Positions 9,652 to 16,613 of a stretch of DNA of 19,213 bases are shown piece after piece. The stretch's first letter is position 1. Each line of letters begins with the position of its first letter. Under the pieces are notes generated by a model. The model searched no databases and was not told where the DNA came from. It worked only from the letters and a program-made list of their open reading frames with translations. Where the stretch lies: NCBI RefSeq assembly GCF_963548695.1, contig NZ_CAUUWA010000045.1:1-19213 (forward strand). The letters are read 5' to 3'. Made by a program: the position numbers and the translations under genes. The DNA comes from an uncultured Fretibacterium sp. GTDB taxonomy: Bacteria; Synergistota; Synergistia; Synergistales; Aminobacteriaceae.

Positions 9652-11520
9652 ATGAGTCCGACGGTGAAGTTCTTGTCGAGAAAATTTTTGTTTTCTGGGG
9701 CCATCCTCGGAATCTTTCTTGGAATCTTTTTCCTGTGTCCGCCACCTGTGGGGGCGTCGGTCCCCGAGTACGACCTCGCGCGGATGCGGCAGGTGAACCC
9801 GGACTTCTCGACGTATCCCGACGCGCGGGGCATCGTCTGGCTCAAACGGGTCTCCTGCGGACCCGCCCCGGATGGGGGAATGGAACGGACCCATCTCTGG
9901 GTGCTGCTGGGGCGCAGCGGCCTGGAGGAGCGATGGCTGAACTGGGATATCCCCAATCCTCCGGGAGGGACCGCGAGGGTCCTGGAGGCGGGGGTCTATG
10001 CCTTCGATTCCGGCCGGAAGATCGCCGACGTCCTCCCCGCCGAGCGGGACCAGGGGGGCGTGACGATGCGCTCCGTGCGGTTCGAGGGGCTCCCCGAGAC
10101 CTTCATCCTGGTCCTGTGCTGGCAGGACTCCTTCCCGGAGAATCTCTCCCTCGAGGACCTGGTCTGGACCCAAGAGGCGCTGCCCGTCTGGGAATCGATC
10201 GTCGAGGTCTCGGTGCCCGACGGGCGGCCCTTCTTCCATTATTCCTTTCAAAACCATCGTTCCTTCCAGAACGTCCGTCCCGAGGTGGAAAAGGGCAAGG
10301 GGAGGGCGGTCTATACCTGGCGGACCGTCAATGCCGCCCCCTTGGTCCCGGGGGGGCTCCGCGCCTCCACCCGGGGCGGGGTCGTCTTCGGCATGCGCCG
10401 GGGGGCCGAGGGACTCGCCAGGTTGATGCGGGACGAGGCCGCCGTTACCGTTCCTCAGGCCCCTTCAAAGGCCGTCGAGGGCTTCCGAAGGGGGACGGAG
10501 GCGGGAACAGCCGCCCTGCTCTCCTGGCTGTACGATCAGCCCGAGGCCATTCTCCCGGAGGGGTGCCGTCGGACGCTGCCCTCGGAGGGGCCCTGGACGG
10601 GCGGGGAAAAGCTCCTGATGGCCCATGCCTGGCTCAAGGAGCGGGGGGTGAACGCCCTTTTGCACTGGAGGACGGCCCTCGAGCCCGACGCGGACAGCCC
10701 CGTCTGTCCGGGGCTTCTGCTGGCCCCGGTCCTGGAGGTTCCCCCCTTCAAGGGCGCCAGGTTCAAGGAGAGCTTCTTCTGCGATATGGACGACGCCCCC
10801 AGGATGGGGAGGACCTCGCCCCTTCTGATGGGGCGCCGGATATTCGCCCCGGACGGGGAGGGACGCATTGCGGGCAGGAGGATACCGGAGGCGAAGGCAT
10901 CGGAAAACCGGCTGCGCGCCCTCTTCGATCTGAGCCTGAGCCCCGGCGGGGCGCTGAGCGGTACGGTGCGCCTCCAGGCGCGCGGCGCATGGCGTTCCCT
11001 GTTCTTTCGCGCCTGGGAGGACGGCCGTGCGGGGGAGCTCCTTCCCTCGCTCTTCCGGAATCTGAGGGGCTACGAGGCTGCCGCACTCAAGGAGTCCGGC
11101 GGGGAGGCCGAGCTGGCCTTCCGCATCGGCGAGATGCCGGGGATCATGGGGATGCAGGGGAAGAACCTACTGGTCATCCTTCCGGCGTTCGTCCCCGAGT
11201 CCCTGCAATCCCTGCCCGGTGACTCCGTTCCCGTGGAGCTGGTCTTCCCCTTCCTGATGGAACAGAGGGTCAGCCTGCAGCTGCCCCCGGGGGTCGAAAA
11301 GGTGATGCTCCCCGCGGACACGGAACGCGCCTCCGGAAAGGTGCTCTATGGGGAAAACTTCAAGGCGTCCAAGCTGAAGAAGGTGACGGCGGAGGTCCGG
11401 CTCCAGGTTTCGGCGACGAGGCTGGCGGAGGAGGACGGAGCCTCTTTGAAGACGGCACTGGACCTTTGGCGCAATTTTTCGGCGCGCCCCCTGCCGTTGT
11501 TGATGAGGGGCAAGGAATAG
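9652..11520 (+). CDS. Secreted DUF3857/transglutaminase-like protein, probably catalytically dead
   Basis: This is a 622-residue exported protein. The ATG at 9652 has AAGGAG 8 nt upstream and begins a signal peptide: basic FLSRK, hydrophobic FLFSGAILGIFLGIFFLC and a likely cleavage after VGA (about residue 35). Earlier ATGs at 9616 and 9529 would bury that signal. Residues 40-210 follow the DUF3857 pattern (TYPDARGIVWL, a beta-rich domain, VWESIVEVSVPDGRPFFHY). Residues 285-400 look like a transglutaminase-like core followed by a beta-rich C-terminus. Where relatives carry the catalytic Cys (roughly G-x-C-x-D/E-K), this protein reads EGPWTGGEK (Trp315), and I see no matching His, though CDMDD (377-381) could hold the Asp. 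Probably envelope-located. It lies 119 bp after secA and 65 bp before argS. The family call is by pattern memory and is moderate. Confidence 0.6.
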   Translation: MSPTVKFLSRKFLFSGAILGIFLGIFFLCPPPVGASVPEYDLARMRQVNPDFSTYPDARGIVWLKRVSCGPAPDGGMERTHLWVLLGRSGLEERWLNWDIPNPPGGTARVLEAGVYAFDSGRKIADVLPAERDQGGVTMRSVRFEGLPETFILVLCWQDSFPENLSLEDLVWTQEALPVWESIVEVSVPDGRPFFHYSFQNHRSFQNVRPEVEKGKGRAVYTWRTVNAAPLVPGGLRASTRGGVVFGMRRGAEGLARLMRDEAAVTVPQAPSKAVEGFRRGTEAGTAALLSWLYDQPEAILPEGCRRTLPSEGPWTGGEKLLMAHAWLKERGVNALLHWRTALEPDADSPVCPGLLLAPVLEVPPFKGARFKESFFCDMDDAPRMGRTSPLLMGRRIFAPDGEGRIAGRRIPEAKASENRLRALFDLSLSPGGALSGTVRLQARGAWRSLFFRAWEDGRAGELLPSLFRNLRGYEAAALKESGGEAELAFRIGEMPGIMGMQGKNLLVILPAFVPESLQSLPGDSVPVELVFPFLMEQRVSLQLPPGVEKVMLPADTERASGKVLYGENFKASKLKKVTAEVRLQVSATRLAEEDGASLKTALDLWRNFSARPLPLLMRGKE

Positions 11521-11585
11521 GGGCGGGAGCGTCCGCTCGCCCTGCGGGCAAAAAGTTCTTTATATAAGGGAAAGGTAGTGCGGAG

Positions 11586-13301
11586 ATGTCGGATGAATTG
11601 ATGCGGGGTTCGGCCGTTTCCTACCCGAGGGAGGCTCTACTTCGGGCTGTCCGGAGCGTCGCGGAGGAGTTGGGGAAGCCCCTCCCGGAGGGGATGGCGT
11701 TCGAGCTGGAACGTCCCAGGCACGAGGGGCAGGGGGATCGTTCGGCCAGCGCCGCCATGCAGCTCTCCAAGGCGTTTTCCATGCCCCCGAGGACGTTGGC
11801 TGCCCGGATCGTCGGGCGGCTGAGCGAGGATGGAAGCGGTTTTTTCGATAAAATAGAGGTCGCCGGACCGGGGTTCATCAACTTTTTCCTCTCGAAAAAA
11901 TGGTTTGCCTCCGCCGCGGACGAGGTCCTTTCCCTGGGAAATCGGTACGGTTCCTCGGACCTGGGGGGCGGGCGAAAGGTGCAGGTGGAGTTCGTCAGCG
12001 CCAACCCGACGGGGCCGCTGCACATCGGCCACGGCCGCGGCGCGGCGGTGGGGGACGTCGTCGCGGGCATCCTCGCCTTCACAGGCTGGAATGTCGAGCG
12101 GGAGTACTACATCAACGACGCGGGGCTCCAGATGGATATCCTGGGACGTTCCGCTCAGGCCCGCTACTTCGAGCTGGCGGGGCGCCCCGAACTTGCTCCC
12201 TTCCCCGAGAACGGCTACAAGGGCGCTTATATAAGAGACCTTGCCCGCACGGTCCTGGAGCGGGAGGGCGACCGTTTCCTGGCGGAGTCGCCCTCGGAGA
12301 GCCTGCCCTGGTTCAAGCGGTACGCGGGGGACGTCATCCTGGGGCGGATCAAGGAGGATCTGGGGCGTTTCGGGGTCCGCTTCGATGTCTGGTTCTCCGA
12401 GGCCACCCTTTACGAGCGGGATCTGGTGCGCCAGGCCATGGAGGACCTCAAGAGGCGCGACTTCGCCTTCGAGTCGGACGGCGCGCTCTGGTTCAAGACG
12501 ACCGATTTCGAGGACGACAAGGACCGCGTACTGATCCGCAACAACGGGGCGCCCACCTATTTCGCGTCGGATATTGCCTATCATCGGGACAAGTTCGTGA
12601 CTCGCGGGTTCGATCGGGTCATCGACGTGTGGGGGGCCGATCATCACGGCTATATTCCGAGGATGAAGGCTGGGGTGGAGGCCATCGGAAAGTCGGCCGA
12701 CGACCTCGACGTGCTGCTGATCCAGCTGGTCAACCTGATGCGGGACGGCCATCCCGTGGCGATGTCGACCCGGTCGGGGGAGTTCGTCACCCTGAAGGAG
12801 GTCCTGGATGAGGTCGGCGTCGACGCCACGCGGTTCTTCTTCCTCATGCGCCGGAGCGACAGCCAGCTGGACTTCGACCTCGACCTCGCAAAAAAGCAGA
12901 GCAGCGACAACCCCGTCTATTACGTCCAGTACGCTCATGCCCGAATCTGCAGCGTCGTCCGGGAGTGGACGGCCCGTGGTGGCAGCGCGGACCGTCTGGG
13001 CTCGGACGGCGTTCCGATCCCCGAGAGCCTGTTCGAGGACGATGCGGCCCGCGGGCTGGCGGACTGTCTGGCGCTCTTTCCGCGGGAGGTGGAGAACGCG
13101 TCGCGGGACCTGGCCCCTCAGATGCTGACGGCCTATGCGGGGCTGCTGGCCGGCGCCTTCCATTCCTTCTACAACACCAACCGCATCCTGGGCGAGGCCG
13201 GGGAGGTGGAGCTCGGTCGTCTCAAGCTGGCGAACGCGGTGCGCATTGTCCTGCACACCTGCCTGAGCCTGCTGGGCGTGAGCGCCCCCGAGCGGATGTG
13301 A
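11586..13301 (+). CDS. argS: Arginyl-tRNA synthetase
   Basis: Class I synthetase that charges tRNA-Arg with arginine; cytoplasmic. The 571 residues show the ArgS N-terminal tRNA-binding domain (Add-1; LERPRHEGQGDRSASAAMQLSKAF), the HIGH motif in VEFVSANPTGPLHIGHGRGAAVGD (His146, His149), NDAGLQM, VWGADHHGYIPR and the KMSKS counterpart PVAMSTRSGEFVTLKEVLDEVG. The lysine-poor AMSTR form is known in some ArgS enzymes, so it is not a defect. LDFDLDLAKKQSSDNPVYYVQYAHARI leads into the DALR anticodon-binding domain, ending LGVSAPERM. The ATG at 11586 is preceded by AAAGG about 11 nt away; the ATG at residue 6 is possible. The upstream gap holds a bulged GC hairpin but no T-run or clear promoter. 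The stop is one base before the ftsB-like ATG. Confidence 0.96.
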   Translation: MSDELMRGSAVSYPREALLRAVRSVAEELGKPLPEGMAFELERPRHEGQGDRSASAAMQLSKAFSMPPRTLAARIVGRLSEDGSGFFDKIEVAGPGFINFFLSKKWFASAADEVLSLGNRYGSSDLGGGRKVQVEFVSANPTGPLHIGHGRGAAVGDVVAGILAFTGWNVEREYYINDAGLQMDILGRSAQARYFELAGRPELAPFPENGYKGAYIRDLARTVLEREGDRFLAESPSESLPWFKRYAGDVILGRIKEDLGRFGVRFDVWFSEATLYERDLVRQAMEDLKRRDFAFESDGALWFKTTDFEDDKDRVLIRNNGAPTYFASDIAYHRDKFVTRGFDRVIDVWGADHHGYIPRMKAGVEAIGKSADDLDVLLIQLVNLMRDGHPVAMSTRSGEFVTLKEVLDEVGVDATRFFFLMRRSDSQLDFDLDLAKKQSSDNPVYYVQYAHARICSVVREWTARGGSADRLGSDGVPIPESLFEDDAARGLADCLALFPREVENASRDLAPQMLTAYAGLLAGAFHSFYNTNRILGEAGEVELGRLKLANAVRIVLHTCLSLLGVSAPERM

Positions 13302-13302
13302 C

Positions 13303-13602
13303 ATGCCCCCCCTGCGAAGGATCGTGGTCGTCGCCTTCGTCCTCCTCCTCTTCCTCATTATAGGGACGCATTACTTCTTCGAATGGCGGAGGATCGACCA
13401 GCTCAACGCGGCGATTGAGGAGCGCGAGGAGCTCCTGCGCAGGAAACAGGACAGCGTGCGCGACTATCGGGAGAAGGTCTCGTTCTACAAATCCCGGGAG
13501 GGCATCGAGCACATGGCGCGGGAACAGTACAACCTCGTCTTCCCCGGCGAGCGCGTCATCCTGATCAAGAGCGGCGACGTGGTCTCGGAGGATGGGCGCT
13601 GA
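13303..13602 (+). CDS. Septum formation initiator protein, FtsB/DivIC family
   Basis: This is a 99-residue bitopic membrane protein of the divisome. A short basic N-terminus (MPPLRR) is followed by one transmembrane helix (about 7-25, IVVVAFVLLLFLIIGTHYFF), then a coiled coil (about 30-65, RIDQLNAAIEEREELLRRKQDSVRDYREKV). The family's closing motif follows: REGIEHMAREQYNLVFPGE. FtsB/DivIC pairs with FtsL and FtsQ/DivIB to activate septal peptidoglycan synthesis. Length fits the family (about 90-130). The ATG comes one base after the argS stop with a weak ribosome site inside argS, so translation is probably coupled to argS. Sequence alone cannot say whether FtsB or DivIC is the better name. 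No T-run terminator follows within the 55 bp before the metK promoter. Confidence 0.85.
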   Translation: MPPLRRIVVVAFVLLLFLIIGTHYFFEWRRIDQLNAAIEEREELLRRKQDSVRDYREKVSFYKSREGIEHMAREQYNLVFPGERVILIKSGDVVSEDGR

Positions 13603-13657
13603 CCTCCGGCGGAGCCCATGAGGGCCCCGGGATGGTTCGCCGGGCCGCAAACGGTCC

Positions 13658-13685
13658 TTGACGGGACGTCAAAAAGGGGTACAAT
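13658..13685 (+). promoter_or_regulatory. Promoter of the metK riboswitch leader
   Basis: TTGACG (13658-13663) and TACAAT (13680-13685) are 16 nt apart, giving a start near 13692 and a leader of about 260 nt that contains the whole SAM aptamer. The -35 box is the left half of a perfect dyad, TTGACG-GGA-CGTCAA (13658-13672). A second TATAAT at 13758-13763 lacks a -35 and would start inside aptamer helix P1, so I regard it as secondary or chance. Confidence 0.7.
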
Positions 13686-13767
13686 AATTCTCTGGTAGAA
13701 GGTGGAATCTCGGGAAAACGCGAATTTCCGTTTCCCAAAGGTAATGTCCATTTATTTTATAATGAGA

Positions 13768-13868
13768 TCTCTTATCGAGAGAGGTGGAGGGACTGGCCCG
13801 ATGAAGCCCGGCAACCTGTCGAATCAGGTGCCAATACCAGCAGCCCCGTGAGGCTGGATGATGAGAGG
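13768..13868 (+). ncRNA. SAM-I (S-box) riboswitch aptamer
   Basis: The conserved S-box core is plain: CTCTTATCGAGAG, then GGTGGAGGGACTGGCCC, GATGAAGCCCGGCAACC, a variable P3-P4 region and a closing GATGAGAG. P1 forms between CTCTTATC (13769-13776) and GATGAGAG (13860-13867) with one G-U pair. SAM binding stabilises P1 and thereby allows the downstream terminator. It sits directly upstream of metK, whose product makes SAM, so it gives end-product feedback. The antiterminator is visible: GGAAGAG (13867-13873) can pair with CTCTTCC (13892-13898), the 5' arm of the terminator, and it overlaps the end of P1. Confidence 0.97.
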
Positions 13869-13888
13869 AAGAGCATAAGGTTGTGTGG

Positions 13889-13919
13889 ACACTCTTCCCG
13901 ACGGGAAGGGTGTTTTTTT
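13889..13919 (+). terminator. Riboswitch-controlled intrinsic terminator
   Basis: ACACTCTTCCC (13889-13899), a 3-nt loop and GGGAAGGGTGT (13903-13913) form an 11-bp stem with one G-T pair, followed by seven T residues. It lies 21 nt after the SAM aptamer and 35 nt before the metK start codon. Its 5' arm is the partner of the antiterminator, so it should form only when SAM is bound. Confidence 0.93.
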
Positions 13920-13953
13920 GTCTTTCGTTCATTTATTCTCGGGAGGTAGGACT

Positions 13954-15159
13954 ATGGCAAACACGGAAAAATTCATCTTCTCCTCGGAGTCCGTCACGGA
14001 GGGGCACCCCGACAAGGTCGCCGATCAGATCTCGGACGGCATCCTTGACGCGATCCTGAAGGACGACCCCAACGGCCGCGTGGCCTGTGAGGTGCTCTGC
14101 ACGACGGGCCTGGTGATGGTATCGGGCGAGATCACGACCCGGACCTACGTGGATATCCCCAAGCTGGCGCGCGGGATCGTCCAGGACATCGGCTACACCC
14201 GCGCCAAGTACGGGTTCGACGGCGAGACCTGCGCGGTCCTCACGGCCATCGACGAGCAGTCCGGGGACATCGCCCAGGGCGTGGACAACGCCATCGAAGT
14301 GCGTGAGAAGAAACTTTCCGAGGAGGACATCGCGAAGATCGGAGCCGGCGATCAGGGGATGATGTTCGGCTACGCCTGCAACGAGACGGAGGAGTTCATG
14401 CCGATGCCCATCGCCATCGCCCACAACCTGGCGCGTCAGCTCACCAAGGTCCGACGCGACGGGACGGTCCCCTACCTGCGCCCGGACGGCAAGACGCAGG
14501 TCTCCCTCCGCTACGAGGGCCGGAAGGCCGTCCACGCCGATACGATCGTCGTCTCCGCCCAGCACCATCCGGAAGCGACCCTCAAGGAGATCCGTGCGGA
14601 CATCATCGAGAACGTGATCAACCCCATCGTCCCCGGGCACCTGATCGATTCGGAGACCCGCATCTTCGTCAACCCCACCGGGCGTTTCGTCAAGGGTGGT
14701 CCCATGGCCGACACCGGCCTGACGGGCCGAAAGATCATCGTCGATACCTACGGCGGATGGGTGCCCCACGGGGGCGGGGCCTTCTCCGGCAAGGACCCCA
14801 CCAAGGTCGACCGCAGCGGCGCCTACATGACGCGCTACGCCGCGAAGAACATCGTGGCTGCGGGGATCGCCGACGAGTGCCAGATTCAGGTGGCCTATGC
14901 CATTGGCGTGGCCGAGCCGGTTTCCCTTAACGTCAACACCTTCGGCACGGGGAAGATCGGGGACGAGAAAATCGTGGAGTTGCTGCGCGCCCATTTCGAC
15001 TTCCGGCCCGCTGCGATCATCCGAGACCTGGACCTGCGCAAGCCCCAGTACAGGGCCTTGGCCGCCTACGGACACATGGGTCGCATCGACCTTACCCCCC
15101 TGCCGGGATGGGAGAGGACGGACCGCGCGGAGACGCTTCGCAAGGCCGCCGGGATTTAG
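13954..15159 (+). CDS. metK: S-adenosylmethionine synthetase (methionine adenosyltransferase)
   Basis: MetK makes SAM from ATP and methionine with release of phosphate and pyrophosphate; a cytoplasmic tetramer. The 401 residues show SSESVTEGHPDKVADQISD (His18, Asp20, Lys21), the adenine-binding GAGDQGMMFGYA (130-141), the loop GGGAFSGKDPTKVDRS (273-288), SAYMTRYAAKN-like sequence and the usual end YGHMGRIDLTPLPGWERTD. Length is within the bacterial range (about 380-420). The ATG at 13954 has GGAGG 7 nt upstream; the frame is open further back but that lies in the riboswitch terminator. It is a single-gene unit between its riboswitch and a strong terminator. Confidence 0.98.
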   Translation: MANTEKFIFSSESVTEGHPDKVADQISDGILDAILKDDPNGRVACEVLCTTGLVMVSGEITTRTYVDIPKLARGIVQDIGYTRAKYGFDGETCAVLTAIDEQSGDIAQGVDNAIEVREKKLSEEDIAKIGAGDQGMMFGYACNETEEFMPMPIAIAHNLARQLTKVRRDGTVPYLRPDGKTQVSLRYEGRKAVHADTIVVSAQHHPEATLKEIRADIIENVINPIVPGHLIDSETRIFVNPTGRFVKGGPMADTGLTGRKIIVDTYGGWVPHGGGAFSGKDPTKVDRSGAYMTRYAAKNIVAAGIADECQIQVAYAIGVAEPVSLNVNTFGTGKIGDEKIVELLRAHFDFRPAAIIRDLDLRKPQYRALAAYGHMGRIDLTPLPGWERTDRAETLRKAAGI

Positions 15160-15190
15160 GAAAAAGGCAGCGCTGTAAGGGTGAAAGAAA

Positions 15191-15237
15191 GCCGGAGGGT
15201 TCCCCCAGAAAGGGGCGTCCTTCCGGCCCTCTTTTTT
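15191..15237 (+). terminator. Terminator after metK, probably bidirectional
   Basis: GCCGGAGGG (15191-15199) pairs with CCTTCCGGC (15219-15227) over 9 bp with one G-T pair; an inner CCCC/GGGG hairpin fills the loop. A T-run follows at 15230-15237. On the opposite strand the same stem is followed by TTTCTTTCAC (15190-15181), so it can also stop transcripts of the convergent yeiH-like gene, which ends 9 bp away. Confidence 0.88.
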
Positions 15238-15245
15238 GCAGGGGG

Positions 15246-16271
15246 CTACAGAAGCCCCAGAAAATGCTGTACGACCAGGGACGTGCCCGCCAGGACGACC
15301 CAGCAGACCAGCCCCATGAGAATAGGCCTCAGGCCGTTGGCCAGAAGTTTGCCGATGTGCGTGTTGAGGCCGATGGCGGCCATGGCGGCGACGATGAGGA
15401 ACTTCCCGGACACCGTCAGGGAGCGCGATATCTCGGGGTTCACGATCCCCGACGTATGCAGCAGGGAGGCGGCCACGAACCCGAGCACAAACCAGGGGAA
15501 GGCTTTGGAAAAGCTGAAGTGCGAGGATCCCTCCCCGGCCCGGGCGGCGTAAAGGGCGAGCACGAAGGTGATGGGCACGATCATCAGGGTGCGTGTCAGT
15601 TTGACGATGGTCGCCAGCTTGCCGGCGGCGTCGCTGTAGGCGTATCCTGCCGCGAGGACGGACGAGGTATCGTTGACCGCCGTGCCGGCCCATATCCCGA
15701 ACCCCTGGTCGCCCATATTCATAAGGTGTCCCAGCGCGGGGAAGATGAAGACGGCCGCGATGTTGAAGAGGAATATGGTGGATATGGAGTGGGCGATGTC
15801 CTCCTCCTTCGCGCCGATGACGGGGGCGGTCGCCGCGATGGCCGATCCGCCGCATATGGCCGTCCCCACCCCGATCAAAGTTGCGGTCACGGAGTCGAGC
15901 CGCAGGACCCTCTGCATGATCCGGGCGGAGAGGAACGCCGCGGTCAGTGTGAAGGCCATCACGACGAGGGACTCGCTTCCGACCACCAGGACGTTCCTCA
16001 TGTTCATCTCGAACCCCAGCAGGACGACGGAGAGCTGGAGCAGCCTCTTCGAGGCGAAGCGTGTTCCCTCCCTCAGCGCGGGCGGATTGCCGAACAGGGC
16101 GACGAACATTCCGAAAAGGATGCCGAACACCGGCGCGCCGACGATGGGAACCTGGCGTCCGCAAAACCACGCGAGCACGGCGAGGACGACGGTGAGGGAC
16201 AGTCCGGGAACGAGGGCCTTCCACTGAGTCGGATTCTTTTGTGTGGGATTCTCCTGCGTTGGATTCTTCAA
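15246..16271 (-). CDS. YeiH/UPF0324 family putative sulfate or anion exporter
   Basis: This is a 341-residue inner-membrane protein with about nine or ten hydrophobic segments. Family marks are APVFGILFGM, the LLQLSVVLLGFEMN stretch, GVGTAICGGSAIAATAPVIGAKEED (the most conserved part) and GTAVNDTSSVLAAGYAYSDAAG. The family is annotated as putative sulfate exporters, mostly from genomic context with cysteine or sulfonate metabolism; no substrate can be read here. The start is TTG (16271-16269), supported by AGGGG 9 nt upstream. Residues 2-16 are three copies of (K/E)NPTQ. It is convergent with metK and shares its terminator. It ends with TAG at 15248-15246. YeiH family members often lie beside a LysR regulator; none is present here. 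Confidence 0.88.
   Translation of the reverse strand: MKNPTQENPTQKNPTQWKALVPGLSLTVVLAVLAWFCGRQVPIVGAPVFGILFGMFVALFGNPPALREGTRFASKRLLQLSVVLLGFEMNMRNVLVVGSESLVVMAFTLTAAFLSARIMQRVLRLDSVTATLIGVGTAICGGSAIAATAPVIGAKEEDIAHSISTIFLFNIAAVFIFPALGHLMNMGDQGFGIWAGTAVNDTSSVLAAGYAYSDAAGKLATIVKLTRTLMIVPITFVLALYAARAGEGSSHFSFSKAFPWFVLGFVAASLLHTSGIVNPEISRSLTVSGKFLIVAAMAAIGLNTHIGKLLANGLRPILMGLVCWVVLAGTSLVVQHFLGLL
16224..16268 (-). repeat. Three 15-bp units encoding (K/E)NPTQ at the YeiH N-terminus
   Basis: Codons 2-16 read KNPTQ, ENPTQ, KNPTQ. The DNA differs at almost every third position (CCA/CCC/CCG, ACG/ACA/ACT, CAG/CAA/CAG) while the amino acids are kept, apart from K to E in the first position. This is an old repeat or one held at protein level, not a fresh duplication. 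Confidence 0.85.
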
Positions 16272-16323
16272 ATCGAATGTCCCCTTTCGGATTTCATTTC
16301 AAAAACTGCGTCAGGTCTCAATG

Positions 16324-16345
16324 CCTGCGGAGAGACGGACGCAGG
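16324..16345 (-). other. Inverted repeat in the yeiH-like leader
   Basis: CCTGCG (16324-16329) and CGCAGG (16340-16345) form a perfect 6-bp stem around a 10-nt loop, about 55 nt upstream of the TTG start and within the predicted transcript. No T-run follows. It could be an operator or an RNA hairpin; I cannot tell which. Confidence 0.3.
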
Positions 16346-16390
16346 TCCGAGTTTCCGTTTTTCAACGATAATTCGCGTCGCCTTATTTTT

Positions 16391-16420
16391 ATTTTACTCC
16401 AACCCCTCTGCTGCTGTAAA
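16391..16420 (-). promoter_or_regulatory. Likely promoter of the yeiH-like gene
   Basis: On the minus strand TTTACA (16420-16415) and TAAAAT (16396-16391) are separated by 18 nt. Transcription would begin near 16384, giving a 5' leader of about 110 nt. The gap from 16272 to 16577 otherwise contains only this, the leader inverted repeat and an AT-rich tract; no gene is evident in it. Confidence 0.55.
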
Positions 16421-16577
16421 TTCATCATTGAATTTTTTGGCGGGAACGATGTCTACATGGATCATGGATCGTGGACGGGGCTTCCGGGATCATCTGCGTA
16501 TTCCGTGAAGTGTCCGAGGAGAAAGCAGTCTGCCCGGAGGGTTCTCCGTAACCCGAACGGCTCCCTCGGCAATTTCG

Positions 16578-16606
16578 TTGACAAAGGAATTTTTGAGTAA
16601 TAAAAT
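16578..16606 (+). promoter_or_regulatory. Strong promoter of the winged-helix regulator gene
   Basis: A perfect TTGACA (16578-16583) and TAAAAT (16601-16606) are 17 nt apart. The predicted transcription start, about 7 nt after the -10, falls at 16612-16614, on or next to the first ATG. The mRNA is therefore probably leaderless. Confidence 0.75.
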
Positions 16607-16613
16607 TGCTCGT

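Noticed and set aside
11520..11550. Terminator between the DUF3857-like gene and argS
   Set aside because: The GGGCG...CGCCC stem has a two-base bulge, a tight loop and no T-run, so read-through into argS is more likely.
12720..12810. ArgS with a damaged KMSKS motif
   Set aside because: The AMSTRSGEF form is a known variant in some bacterial ArgS lineages, so it is not evidence of loss of function.
13603..13657. Terminator after the ftsB-like gene
   Set aside because: GC-rich inverted sequence is present around 13622-13648 but is imperfect and followed by GCAAACGG, not a T-run.
15191..15227. Operator or riboswitch upstream of a metK-adjacent gene
   Set aside because: The stem followed by a T-run on one strand and a T-rich tract on the other, between convergent stops, fits a terminator.
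13933..16224. A 763-codon minus frame spanning metK and the yeiH-like gene
   Set aside because: It crosses two well-supported genes on opposite strands and a terminator, with no family resemblance.
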